45,662 nucleotides of DNA. It comes from Agrocybe praecox. Taxonomy: Eukaryota > Basidiomycota > Agaricomycetes > Agaricales > Agrocybaceae. The stretch lies in the NCBI GenBank assembly GCA_964017145.1, contig CAXHKQ010000184.1, positions 1-45,662 on the forward strand, given 5' to 3'. The first letter of the stretch is position 1; the number at the start of each line of letters is the position of its first letter. Both the position numbers and the translations under genes were made by a program. Below, in pieces: positions 33,197 to 45,020 of this stretch. The notes under the pieces are model-generated. The model was not told the DNA's origin. It searched no databases and was given only the letters and a program-made list of their open reading frames with translations.

Positions 33197-35060
33197 TGTT
33201 GAAGTTGATGAGAAAAGAGTTCAAAAAGCGGGGCGGAAGAGTGAAAAGGAAGAAAGAAACGCGCCAGTTATAAAAAAACCGAACTAACACGTGTCGTCAT
33301 AATAAAGCCAAAGGACCCGGGTTAACTTTATTTTTGTGTATTATATCAAAGTTTAGATCTTATATTTATAGATTGGGAACTCAGCGGAGGCACGTACATT
33401 TTTCATAAGTATGGACGCGACACTATGCAAGACGCGCATATTTCAACGGTAGAAATGGGGTTGGGGTAAGACATCGAACCGATATGATAGTAATTTAGTT
33501 GTGGTACAATATAAACGCGAAATCGCTAAAGACGCGTAATATAAAAGGCTCGAAATTTTGCTGCTGTATAGAGTTAACGCGATATCATTCAAGACACGAA
33601 GAATTCAATGCTTGGAATTTGATTGGGGTAGAGTATCACTCAAGAGCTGTACTATTTACAATATAAACGTGGTTGGTGAAGCAGATATCCTGAAGGGTAG
33701 CAATTTAGTTGGGGCATAGCATTGGCAGCAATCCTACTATAAGACCAGTACAATTCAAGGGCGGCAATTCAGTTGCAGTAGCATTAGCAATTAACACAAA
33801 GGACGCGGAAGGTGAGAATTTAGTTGGGCACGATATAAACGCAATATCACCAAAGACGCGGATATTTCACGTCAGATTTTAGTTTGGACATGGATTTTAC
33901 GCGTCTTAAATCTAAAGGTCCCGATCCAGTTTGGGTATAGCGTTAACGCGATATCACCCAAGACGCGTCAATTCAACGGTGGGAATTCGGTTGAGGTACA
34001 ACATACACGCGATATCACTACAGGATATCTACATCAATGGATCCAGAAACAACTCCAGGTTTCGTCCAGAGTCGCTCGTCACCTGGAATCAAAACTTCAT
34101 CCAAAGCCTGGGCAGATCCCAACACTCCAGGTACCCCTCGCCCACCTTTTCAAGCGCTACTTCCCCCGTATCATCGGGCTCACCCACTACCCCCGGTATG
34201 CTGTCCGCGTCTTGTATGATCTCGCGTCTTTACTTCCCTGCATCTAAATTCCCACCATTGTATTCTCGAGCGATAGCGTTTATATTGTATCTCCACTAAA
34301 CACCCGTTCCAGGTTTCGTCCAGAGTCGCTCGTCACCGCGAATCAAAACTTCATCCAAGGCCTGGGCAGATCCCAATACTCCAGATACTCCCCACCCACC
34401 TTTTCAAATGCTACTCTTCCCCCGTATCATCAGGCTCACTCACTACTCCCGGTATGGTATTCGCGTCTTGTATGATCTCGCGTCTTTACTTCACCCTCAT
34501 CTAAAATCCAACCATTGTATTCTTGAGCGATATTGTGTTTATACTGTACCTCAACTAAATTCCCACCTTCCATTCTCGTTTCCGAGTCTTTCGTATCCTC
34601 GCGTCTTGAGTGATGTCGCATCTAATGTACTTACCTAAATTCCTACTTTGCCACTTGATCCGTAGTTTACAATATAAACGCGATATTACCAAAGACGCGC
34701 ACATCAAGGGTGGGATTCAGTTGAAGTATAGCAATACAATTAAAAACGTGATACATTTAAGGGTTGGAATTTACTTACGGTAGCATTCACGCGATATCAC
34801 TCAAGACGCGTACAATTCAACGGTGGCAATTCAGTTGGGGTACAGTAAAGAAAGAATACGTTCGGGTATGGCATTGGAAGCAATCCTACAAAAGACACGG
34901 TAAATTCATAGCATAATTCAAGTGTGAGAATTTAGTTTGGTATCACTAGTGGCAACACCACTAAAGACGCGGTGGAATTCAAAGATAGCTATTTATTTAA
35001 CCTACAGTATAGACGCGATAGCATTCAAATCAATACAAATTTCAATACAAAAGAAACGCA
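33197..35060. repeat. Subterminal-type repeats with ACGCGATATCAC...AAGACGCG core
   Basis: No gene. From about 33400 a degenerate unit of roughly 100 bp recurs. It has TATAAACGCGATATCAC, then AAGACGCG, then a TTCAACGGTGGGAATT-like part and TTGGGGTA. Examples are near 33510, 33575, 33840, 33945, 34675 and 34790. In the 34.2-34.6 kb part the motif runs in the opposite orientation. Clusters of short repeats near element ends commonly bind the transposase; this arm would be the outer end of the interrupted KDZ element. Confidence 0.6.
34058..34565. repeat. Tandem duplication with 254-bp period
   Basis: GGTTTCGTCCAGAGTCGCTC at 34058 recurs at 34312. The following ~250 bp are similar, including the CGCGTCTTGTATGATCTCGC block in both. 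It is embedded in the subterminal repeats, with the core motif inverted relative to its surroundings. Confidence 0.8.
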
Positions 35061-35107
35061 TGATCTATTCTACTTTACTTATCCAGGCTGGTATATTTCC
35101 TCTGCCC

Positions 35108-35540
35108 GCGTCCCTTTTGTGTAGTATACCGTTTCCGCGTGTTTCGGCAAATCGCGCCATTCCGCGTCAATTCTCAGGCTGCCGTGATCGCTGCTAATAC
35201 ATCCCCCTATCTTATCCCCTACAGCATCGTCCCTATTGCGCCCCCTACGCTCCCAATCACAATACCCTGCCCGTGTCGCTTTTGCATGGTGTATACCGTT
35301 TCCGCGTGTTTCAGCAAACTGCGTCATTCCGCGTCAATTCTCACCCTACCGTGATCGCTGCCAATACATCCCCCTATCCTATCCCCTACAGCATCGTCCC
35401 TATCGCGCCCCCCTACGCTCCCAATCACAATACCTTGCCCGTGTCGCATTTGTATGGTGCATACCATTTCCGCGTGTTTTGGCAAACCGCGCTATTCCGC
35501 GTCAATTCTCAAGCTACCGCGACCGGTACAAATACCAACC
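35108..35540. repeat. ~168-bp satellite, about 2.6 copies
   Basis: TTTCCGCGTGTTT recurs with spacings of 167 and 168 bp (35132, 35299, 35467), each followed by CGCGTCAATTCTC and, in the first two, ACATCCCCCTATC. ORFs reading through it are artefacts. It ends near a C-rich stretch (35520-35690) and borders the Helitron remnant. Confidence 0.8.
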
Positions 35541-35798
35541 CCCAAATATACATCCCCCCATCCTACTACACCCTGCGGTACCGTTCCTACACCCTACGCC
35601 ACTGCCCCCATTCCACCCAGACCACGCGTCCAACCACAATACCCTACCCCCTAGCCTACCTAATACCACTATATACCCACAATAGAAAGATTAAAAGAAT
35701 TCTGTGAACCCGTTTGATACGCTACACTGTAGTGCTTCTTTTTACCGTTGTATACGATACACTGTAACATGGGTACCTGCATATTCCTGTCGTTTTAG

Positions 35799-38049
35799 GG
35801 CCTGCCATACCAAACCCCAATACTAGTGCTGGTACCCGGGAAGAATGGGCTCATGATATACTCTTACTATTCAAGCCTTGGAGGAATCCTATTGAACTTA
35901 AACACGAGAATGAAACATGGACCCAGGCAGGAGATCAATTCATGCAAGACATATCAGAAGCACACAGGACGATCATCGGTAACATGCACGTTTTGACAGA
36001 ATGTCACGAGGCTAGGAATAGCCATCGCCAAGCGCGGCGTGGTATTCCTGATAATATGGTGGATGCGTTAAACGGCAACACAGTTTATTCAGAAATGGAT
36101 GCCGAGGCAGACATCATGTTATCTGATCACTTTTTCGCCGATCCCGTCGATCCGTATGCATGTATGGAGATAAACGCCGGAGACGAGCAGGTTGTAGATG
36201 GAGGAGTCATTAGCCAGTTTGATTACGATCAGCTTGATACGTGCCTTCCTATATCTGCAGATGAGATGCTGTCCATTGAAGGTATCATTCAAGAGCCTGC
36301 AACTATTTTGGAATACGAAAAGGCTGCAGTCGAGTCACATATGCACGTTATGAATAGCAAAAGGAAGCGTGTCCAGATTGACAGCGACGAATCCGACGCT
36401 GACCGGTTAGCTAAACGTAGACGTACCGGCAACGGTGAACCTATAGCTACTATGTCTGTCTTGCCTCCGATCGATCGTGATTACAATCAAGAGAGAATAG
36501 ATAATTTTTCGCGGGAGGCTGATAGAATTGTAGTTGAAATGAATCTCCAAGACAATCGTGAACAGTTGCTGGCTTTCAGACTAATTACCAGTCATATTAT
36601 AGAAGATAGACAAGACCAGCTGCTTTTACATGTCGCTGGTGTAGGTGGGACGGGAAAATCTCATCTAATTAAATGTATTGTAAGATTCTTCGAGTATATC
36701 GGAAAGCGGGACGAATTGGTTCTTGGAGCACCTACCGGGATTGCCGCGGTCCTCATTCAGGGCCATACACTACATTCGTTAATAAACGCTACTCCTGCCG
36801 AAAAACGGTCTGATCCGTCGGTCCTCCTTAGACAGTGGAGATATCGAAAAATAGCCATCGTCGACGAAATATCAATGCTCGGTGCGAGATTCTTTAGTTT
36901 ATGGTCTACTAGACTGAAACAGGGAAAGGGCGAGGACCTTTTAAATTGTCATAAACCGTTTGGTGGCATTAACATGGTTTTCATGGGAGATTTTGGTCAG
37001 TTGAAACCACCTAAGCAATACGCGTTATATTCAAACGAACTGGTGAAGAATCAATCATTTTTAGAGGCTAGAAACGAGCGGGGTATTAGTGCAATGAACG
37101 GTGCTTTCCTGTGGAGGCAGGTTAACGTTGTGGTTGAGTTGATTAAAAACCATAGACACTCTGAGGACAGATTCTACGCTGAATTTTTTTGAGTAGATTA
37201 CGATTAGGAAAATGTAACAGTGACCCTATCAATCCCGGTGGCCTATCAGACTTGGAGTATATCCAATCGCGTCTGATAATAAATCTAAATAATGTCGATC
37301 AAGCCGTCACTGCCCGGTTTAGAGACGCTCCTATCATCGTCGGTAGTAAGAGTGTGAGAGATTTGCTTAACCTGAAGCTCGTGAAGTATCACGCTAAACG
37401 GCAACGCCAGAAAGTATATATCTATTATTCAAGAGATATGGTCAGCAGAAAAGCTGTCTCTGGTGGTGTACGTACAGCGTTGTGGAATTTACCCTCTCGC
37501 GTAAACAATGAGTCTTTTGGTAGATTACCGTTGTTTGTGGGTATGAGAGTGATGGTAACTGAGAATCTGGTATTTGATCATGGTATAGTCAACGGGGCTG
37601 AAGGTGTTGTAAGAGACATTAAATATGAACAGGAAGAAGATGGACCTCGAATAGCAGTTGTGGCTTACGTCTATTTCGAAGGGTCTGGTATGACGCTTGC
37701 AGGTCTTGGCGCAGATGTAGTCCCTATATTTCCAACTAATACTCGCATTGATTGTAGGAATATTCCTGGAATGAAGAGTAAGACTTTCTCTCGTCGTCAA
37801 TTACCTCTTGTACCAGCATACGTTTATACAGATTACAAAAGTCAGGGTCGGACTTTGCCTTACGCTATAGTCGATCTAGCGACTGCAAGGGGGCAAGGTG
37901 TATACGTCATGCTATCTAGGGTGACATCTTTAAATGGTCTCTTGATACTAAGGAGGTTTCCATCCACTAAGATCTTCTTTCGTGTAGCTGAAGAATTAAG
38001 GATTGAGTTAGATCGCTTACGGCAACTTGATGTCGCGTCTATTAATTGA
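35799..38049 (+). pseudogene. Helitron-type PIF1 helicase, 5'-truncated, one frameshift
   Basis: The reading frame starts after an acceptor-like TTTTAG at 35793-35798 with the PWRNP block (LFKPWRNPIEL) typical of Helitron helicases, then an acidic linker. The superfamily 1B/PIF1 motifs follow: Walker A GVGGTGKSHLIK, APTGIAA, Walker B IVDEISML, GDFGQLKPP, DYKSQGRTLPYAIVDL and YVMLSRVTSLNGLLILRRF. Between the motif-III region and the C-terminal half the frame breaks at a run of seven T (37184-37190): the first frame ends in TGA at 37190-37192 and the second is open to 38049. One base more or one or two fewer would restore a single frame, so sequencing error is possible. The HUH rolling-circle replication domain, which should lie N-terminal, was not found, so this is not an autonomous Helitron as seen. 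No clear Helitron termini were identified. Confidence 0.88.
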
Positions 38050-38149
38050 ACTGGTTCGTGATTCGTTGGATGTGTGTTAGATATAAAATTAAAATCATCA
38101 TATAAACATACAGACGTTTGTACATTATTTCTTTTTGGAATTGTTTATG

Positions 38150-39234
38150 TTACATGTATACTATGTCCCAGAAGAGCGGGACATCAGACGCTGTGTCGGG
38201 TGTCCGGTTCGGTCTTTTCCGTAGAGTCTGGTTCGCTTTCACCGTATTGTGCCATACTCCGGAATAGGTATACTTCTTCCAACGTACAGCACCAAAAGTC
38301 ACGTCGCATAGATTTTCCCGGGTAGTTGTAGCTTCGTTCAGCTGTCTTGCTTGTATATTAAGTGCCTCTTCGCGCGGCATAATGAATAATGGTGCAAGAA
38401 TGGTCCAGTCGTTCGCTACGATCTGACGAATTGATGGAAATATTGTTGGATCTTCCGCCAGGGATCGTGTGATTGTCTGTAAGACGCGTAAGTGTTGGGT
38501 CGTATTATCGAGACTTGTCATGTGCTTACCAGCGCATCGATCAAAGGACTTCTGATGTATAAGCGCTGGAGGCCTACAAATACACTCCCCAAAGAAGACA
38601 TGACGGGTTTCATACGCAACTCGGCTGATATCGTAATCGCCAAGTTCCGCAAAGTCTCGTTGTGATTGTTATCGGTTGTTAGAGTGTCGATCAGATAAGA
38701 GATGTCGCTATTACCCATTGTATGGGTTATATATAATGATGTCAAATTTCTCCCTCTGATGAGATCTAGAAGGGTCATGTCGCCTTGTAGAGCGAAAGTT
38801 TGGAGGTTGGGTAAGACATTGTCTATTACTCTGCTTGTATGTTGCTCGTCGGACATCTCGTCTAACTGAAGTTGTTGATTTCCGTTGAGGATGCGGTAGA
38901 GGAAACCAGAGCAATCGGGCTGTACGTGGAAAGACAAGTTCCTCAGCCCCATCATTCGTGGTAGGGCTGTATTGAAAATGAAGAATGTCAGAAGAACGTC
39001 GGAGTTGCTTGAGGCAATGTATCGAAAAGTCCTCAAATAGTTGCCGTAATCTTCTTTGGATTCGCTGACAGTTTTGAGGAACATCCTCGCGCCTAACTTA
39101 GAGACACACACAACCCGATATAGGACACGTGCGGATATGTCATGGAGTCGCCAACACGTGTTCAGTAGTGCTGCTTGGTCGGATGTGCTGAGGTATCCTG
39201 TGATCATGTCCAGAATTTCGTTTGCGCATGTCAT
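38150..39234 (-). CDS. F-box-like/LRR-like protein
   Basis: Exons, complement of 38150-38476 and 38530-39234 (53-nt intron), give 343 residues. The start chosen is MTCANEILDM; an ATG 60 bp upstream in frame is possible. Residues about 4-40 (NEILDMITGYLSTSDQAAL, then NTCWRLHDISARVLYR) fit an F-box-type SCF adaptor motif. The middle has leucine-rich segments (LPNLQTFALQGDMTLLDLI, LTSLYITHTM, LRNLAITIS) as in basidiomycete F-box/LRR-like proteins. Such families are greatly expanded in agaricomycetes and may select proteins for ubiquitination; the substrate is unknown. Both frames are open and the splice junction is clean, so the gene may be functional. Confidence 0.65.
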
Positions 39235-39742
39235 GATATAAGCGTCAATACAGCGTCGTGACCTGATTTTGTTGCATGATAAATAAAGTGTCATATAAAT
39301 ACAAATTTTGACTTACATATTTCTGTTCATGCTGGAGTTCGGCATTCCCGTTAGTGTTGCTTATAGAATTCTGCGATAGACTTCAGCCCCCTTTATAATG
39401 TTATTTGTTTTCGTGTGCATGGTATTCGTTTTTGCGTATTGTTAATTTTCAACTTTTGTCCCTTGCCGTTATACGATCGAGAGTGACATGTTTCATTAGG
39501 ATGCTTGTCAAATTGCCGGAGTAGCTCTTGTATTCTATTTTTATTTCGAGTCGTTCTTTAATCGGAGCAGATTCCTATGACAGGTATTTTTGGATGCTCT
39601 AGACTTGTATGTATTCTTATCACTTCGTCTGGCTATTGATCAGATACTAGAAGTAAGAAGGTGGTTAGTGTCTCACTGATTGTTCCAATATTATAAAAAC
39701 TTAGGGTATCTGTTTCTGTTGTTTAGCGTTCCATACCTCAAC

Positions 39743-40611
39743 ATGGCACAGACAGTTCAGGGTTTATTTCTACCAGACGTCTTCCAATGGGACACTTTCG
39801 AATTGTCCCTCCGAGAACAACAACGCGAATGTGATAGCCTTACTTCGTTTCAGGCATTTCCTTTCCCTGGTAGGCTGCAGGATATTGCGTAGTAAGTGAT
39901 GCGTTCAGTCAGTTTGCCGTAATACTGTTTCACTTCCTAATCTGACTCTCTACTAGTCCTTTGGAGCATGACGGCAAGCCTATGGAACCAGCAAACTTGA
40001 TCAAACATTCCAGGACACATATGTTCAATTTACCTCGCTGCTTTCATGGGTATGAAGCCTTTTTGATACACGCGCATAATTACCACGGTGATGGGTGCAC
40101 TACATTGCATTTCGTTTGTGGGTCGGTCGCCGATCTTGGTGCAGTGTGTGGATTTCATGGCGAGTTTTTTGTTTTTTGTTTTTGAACATTGTGATGTGTG
40201 ACGTTCTTATGTATGTTCGTCCAGTCGACATATACAAACTTGTCGAATCCGCATCGTGGACTAAGTACGCGCGGTACAACCTCCGCACGGGTACGTGTTA
40301 TTTATTTGTGTACACTAAGGTTTAATTTTCTTTATTATCTGTTGTCTTTGACTGTCGTGTTTTTTTTTTTTTTTTTTCTCGCTTCCGCTGTATGTTTTTG
40401 TTGCTGATTTTGGATTAGCCCCTGCCGCTGGTGTTACTGTGGTGTTTGAACCGGATCCTTTTATAGGGGGGTTACGACCAGTCTCACCTTACGCTGGCAT
40501 GCCCTTTCCTGTACGTGGGGATGGGTTCAATGCAGGTTAGTGTGTTGAACTAGTACATTTACCTTCCGCGACATTTCTTATAGAGTTTAATAGACGTCCG
40601 TCCAAATATTG
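39743..40611 (+). CDS. Hypothetical protein, multi-exon, boundaries uncertain
   Basis: A first exon from ATG 39743 (MAQTVQGLFLPDVFQW) has a good donor near 39891 (GTAAGT) joining to 39957 in frame. Then comes a Cys/His-containing exon (HMFNLPRCFHGYEAFLIHAH). A short exon follows near 40225 (VDIYKLVESASWTKYARYNL), and one near 40421-40536 (GVTVVFEPDPFIGGLRPVSP). Continuing by the best acceptor gives a stop near 40611. No family was recognised. The second intron contains T18 and T-rich tracts. The join between the second and third exons is ambiguous. Confidence 0.4.
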
Positions 40612-40625
40612 ATGTCTGTCCGATA

Positions 40626-41477
40626 GTGCTTGATGACGGTGACCATCGATCATCCGTAGGAGGTGATGATTATAACATGATTAGCGGGGCCGACGATTCC
40701 TTAGCGTCTAACAACCAGCATGCTATCCGGGAGAATGTGGGAAAGAGCGGCAAACACGGCGCAGATGATACATCGAGTTGCGAAGGAGAAAGTTGCGATG
40801 AAGATATGTTCACTGATATATCTTTTACGGACGGATCTGTGTCGCGTACCGCAAGTTCTTACGGTATGGACGAAGACCGCGACCATGCAGTTGAGCCCCA
40901 CAGTACTACAAACGTCATGATACCAGAGGTAATGGTGAATGCGACCGATGACTCTGTGTCTAAGGTCGATATGACCAGAGATATCAACTGCGTCCCATTT
41001 AACGACGAACACGGGTCACCTAGCGTCGAAGCCTCTTCCGTTTTATCCGATGTCGTCGAACGCGGTAGAAAGAGGCGCCGATCCATACACGACGGTAACG
41101 ATGTGCTCTGTTTTCGCGTCTATGGTTACTTATACGTGAAAAAAAAAATACAGACGGGAACGCTGATCGTAGAGCCAGCGTTGTAATGCATTCCACGAAA
41201 GTCGTTATTGACGGAAGACCGTCAAAAACATCCATCGTACGTGCGTTTTATGTTGGCTACTTTCTATACTTTCATGCGAGTGAATGCGGTGTTGTACATT
41301 GTGACTGATGCTATACTTTCAACTGCAGCGTCGCTTGATGAAGATGTCTACCCACTTCTGAAACGCTCGGATACTGCCAGTACTCTAATAGAATACATCG
41401 ACCTAGCACATCATAACTTTAACTGTAGGCGGTCATTGTATCAAATAATCGACCGGTCGTTTGACAGCGACATGTAA
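40626..41477 (+). CDS. Hypothetical acidic protein, possible homopolymer frame break
   Basis: An open frame from about 40626 to 41186 is rich in Asp/Ser and ends with a nuclear-signal-like RGRKRRRS followed by VLCFRVYGYLYV. After a run of ten A (41139-41148) a different frame gives good coding sequence (VVIDGRPSKTSIVRAFYVGY). A 49-nt intron (donor GTGAAT, acceptor CTGCAG) then joins it to SLDEDVYPLLKRSDTASTL, stop at 41477. So this may be one gene with a one-base length error in the A-run, or a 3' continuation of the preceding gene. No family was recognised. Confidence 0.35.
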
Positions 41478-43200
41478 ATACGCGATATGAAAGTCTCCTC
41501 TATGTCTCCTAGTCTTTATATCTTTACTGTTACTATTCATCGGACACATAACCGTTTTTACTTTTTGTAGGTTATTATCTCAAAATGATGATACAACTTA
41601 ACTTAATAATGAACGACCTCTCAATTAACATGTTTTTCATTTAAATATGTTATGCCAATGGAAGAATTTTGATTACAAGACTTTATGTACTGTATGCTTT
41701 ACAGAATAACGGAAAAACGATGACCGAGAGGAAGACAGCTTATGCACAACTCCACCATATCTGTCGTTCCTTGTTGTTCCCTCGTTCTTCTTCGTCCGTG
41801 TTACCCTCGCTGTCCAAGTCACTCTTCGCCGTCTAAATCATCCTCACCAGTGCCATTGTTCGCTGCCGTCCCTGTTTTTCTTCTCGGTCGCAGTCGTCTT
41901 CGCTGTCGCCGTCATTCAGTACTATATACCACGGCGTTGATTTTGTTTCGTTAAATTCAATGAAAAGACAAACTTACTACATGTATTCCGTACACCATTC
42001 AATTGTTTCCCTGTCAGCGTATTGTACATATACATATCTTACCTATAATTTATTCATCTGCGTTTTTTCTTCTTTAGATGTATGATAATCTAATCTAATA
42101 ATATGGACACAGGGAGTCTATTTGTGATCACGTGAAGAAAGGTCATGGTAACGTGGTTCTAAATCTGGGACATTCGCGTCAATGTACTATATTTGGACAC
42201 GCGCGCGTTCTTGACTTGAATAACTTTCCCTTCAGTATAATACGACTGTGGTCTGCGACATCCCATCGTGTACGTTTCGGTGGCAGACACTGATTTTTTA
42301 TTTGTTGTGAGTGTTACAATTTCCCCTCGTCATCCTGAACATCGAGATTTGAAGAGTATGCACATACTCTGAGTCGTTTGGAGGCTATTGTTAACTCGTC
42401 GAGAGTAGAACATTAATTGAAGCAGTGTAAAATACGTATCGTGTAGTGACAATGTAATAGATGACAATAATTTCTCGCGAGAACAAAATAAGCAATCAAA
42501 TTCTCTTCTTCATGCTCCTTTTCATTGCTATCATCCTTTCCTCGTTCAAACTATATGTGAGTGCTCTAAACCTCTTCTGTTCTGCCTTGAGATGTTTTGA
42601 AAGTCTCACATTATCCATTAATCACCCTCCTATCCTTTCTTAGATCAGATAAATTGTAAGTCGTTGGAACTTTCCTATCGTGTCCGTGACTGACTTACCA
42701 ACGTTTCGCAGTATCAGCGTAATTCGTGAGCTGAATCAACGAGCGCCAAACAATCAACCCCATCTAACTTACACTTCTACCAGCGCCAACACACCACACT
42801 ACAAGCACAACTTACTCATTCCACCCCACAATCACTTCTACCAACACCAACACACCGTCTTACATTCCGTCAGACGTCATCGCACTCGTACCGCAAGGCA
42901 ATCCCAAATGACGACAATTACATTGTCTTACGACGTTCGTACCGTGAGGCCGTCTGCGTTTGTTGAAATGATGGCGCTGGACATTATCGAACCGTCGCTC
43001 TTTGTGATTCGATATCATTTCGCTAGGCAAGGGATGGTGTTCGTGCTGGAAAACTACAGGTTCGTTCAACTAACGCAGCTACATTGTATAGTACCATACG
43101 TACCAGTGGGTACCTACACTGTACTGTACCATACGGCGCGAGTGGGCCCACTGGACTCCTCCACTAAGGAATTACCATAATAAGAAGGGTCTGGTAGGGC
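41478..43200. other. No confident gene
   Basis: ORF 42680-43180 encodes a His/Thr-rich stretch of low complexity and then a segment I do not recognise. ORF 42461-42643 has one hydrophobic helix and nothing else. A GTACC-rich quasi-palindromic stretch occurs at 43088-43135. Otherwise I see nothing definite. Confidence 0.4.
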
Positions 43201-43309
43201 GGGTTGCTGGTGTGGGATATGGTTTGGATAGGATATGAATGCTTGCGGGTAGGGGGCACAGTGGGGATGCAAGCATGGATTGTTTGTGGGTAGGGGATTG
43301 GGACTGGTA

Positions 43310-43560
43310 TATTAATTATTTTTGGGATTGGGGGTAGTAAATATTTTCGGGATTGGGGTAGTAAATATTTTCGGGATTGGGTGTGGTAAATATTTTCGGG
43401 ATTGGGCCATAAATTGGTTGTAGGTAGCAGGCGTAGATTGATTGCGGGATTAGTGAATTGAAAAATTTCGGGATTGGGGTATTAAAAAATGTCGGGATTA
43501 GGGGTAATAATTGTTTTCGGGATTGGGGTATTAAAATTTTTCAGGATTGTGGGTGGGTTG
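43310..43560. repeat. Degenerate short tandem repeats (CGGGATTGGGG)
   Basis: Units of about 25-30 bp with TATTTTCGGGATTGGGG occur several times in succession. The G-rich core (GGGATTGGGG) is repeated on one strand. It grades into the 72-bp array that follows, which also contains TCGGGATTA. Confidence 0.65.
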
Positions 43561-43639
43561 ATAATAACAGGGTTGTCGGGGAGGGAACAATTTTGACTGG
43601 TAATATAATGCACTGCACTCAGGCAGGATAGTTCAGTGC

Positions 43640-45020
43640 GTGTATATATCTGCATGTTTGTGGGTTTAATAAACTGTGTAGTGGCGGGTTTTTTGCTTAT
43701 AAAATGTCGGGATTACTTACCTGCACATGTGCGGGTTTAATGAACTACACAGTGGCGGGTATTTTTTCTTGTAAAATATTGGGATCACTTACTTGCATGT
43801 TTGTGGGTTTAATGAACTACACAGTGGCGGGTTTTTTTGCTTGTAAAATGTCGGGATCACTTACTTGCACATGTGCGGGTTTAAAGAACTGTGTAGTGGC
43901 GGGTTTTTTTGCTTGTAAAATGTCGGGATTACTTACTTGCACATGTGCGGGTTTAAAGAACTGTGTAGTGGCGGGTTTTTTTGCTTGTAAAATGTCGGGA
44001 TTACTTACTTGCACATGTGCGGGTTTAAAGAACTGTGTAGTGGCGGGTTTTTTTTCTTGTAAATTGTCGGGATTACTTACTTGAATATGAGCGGGTTTAA
44101 TGAACTATGTAGTGGCGGGTTTTTTTGCTTGTAAAATGTCGGGATTACTTACTTGAATATGAGAGGGTTTAATGAACTGTGTAGTGGCGGGTTTTTTTGC
44201 TTGTAAAATGTCGGGATTACTTACTTGCACATGTGCGGGTTTAAAGAACTGTGTAGTGGCGGGTTTTTTTTCTTGTAAATTGTCGGGATTACTTACTTGA
44301 ATATGAGCGGGTTTAATGAACTATGTAGTGGCGGGTTTTTTTGCTTGTAAAATGTCGGGATTACTTACTTGAATATGAGAGGGTTTAATGAACTGTGTAG
44401 TGGCGGGTTTTTTTGCTTGTAAAATGTCGGGATTACTTACTTGCACATGTGCGGGTTTAAAGAACTGTGTAGTGGCGGGTTTTTTTTCTTGTAAATTGTC
44501 GGGATTACTTACTTGAATATGAGCGGGTTTAATGAACTATGTAGTGGCGGGTTTTTTTGCTTGTAAAATGTCGGGATTACTTACTTGAATATGAGAGGGT
44601 TTAATGAACTGTGTAGTGGCGGGTTTTTTTGCTTGTAAAATGTCGGGATTACTTACTTGCACATGTGCGGGTTTAATGAACTGTGTAGTTGCGGGTTTTT
44701 TTCTTGTAAAATGTCGGGATCACTTACTTACACCTTTGTGTTCTTCATTAACTACACAGGTGCGGGTTTTTTTCATGTAAAATGTCGGGATCACTTACTT
44801 ACACATTTGCGGGTTTCATGAATTACACAGTGGCAGGTATTTTTTGCTTGTAAATTATCTGGATCATTTACTTGCACATTTGCGGGTTTTATTATCCATA
44901 CATTAGTAGCTATCTTTGCTTCTACAATGCTAAAATTATTTATCTGTACATTTGCAGGTTCAATCAACTGCACAGTGGCAGGTACCTTTACTTGTACAAT
45001 GTTGGGATTATTTACCCCCA
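43640..45020. repeat. 72-bp minisatellite with three-unit higher-order pattern
   Basis: GTGTAGTGGCGGGTTT recurs every 72 bp (43891, 43963, 44035 and onward) for about 17 units; the right-hand units are diverged. In 44041-44690 three variants (GAATATGAGCGGG, GAATATGAGAGGG, GCACATGTGCGGG) alternate in fixed order, giving a 216-bp higher-order unit repeated about three times. Since 72 is a multiple of three, ORFs appear on both strands (for example 43704-44084 plus and 43817-44014 minus), but stops recur in some units, so coding is doubtful. Confidence 0.85.

Noticed and set aside
35236..35707. Overlapping Pro/Ser-rich ORFs in the 168-bp satellite
   Set aside because: All frames follow the repeat period and the protein texts are reshuffled repeats with no recognisable domain.
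42461..42643. Small membrane protein ORF
   Set aside because: A single hydrophobic stretch in AT-rich sequence is expected by chance, and no other support was found.
43704..44084. Repeat protein encoded on the plus strand of the 72-bp array
   Set aside because: The frame is open only because the unit is a multiple of three; recurrent stops appear in other units and no start context or splice sites support it.
43640..45020. CRISPR-like array
   Set aside because: The units are contiguous 72-bp repeats without unique spacers, and the genome is eukaryotic.
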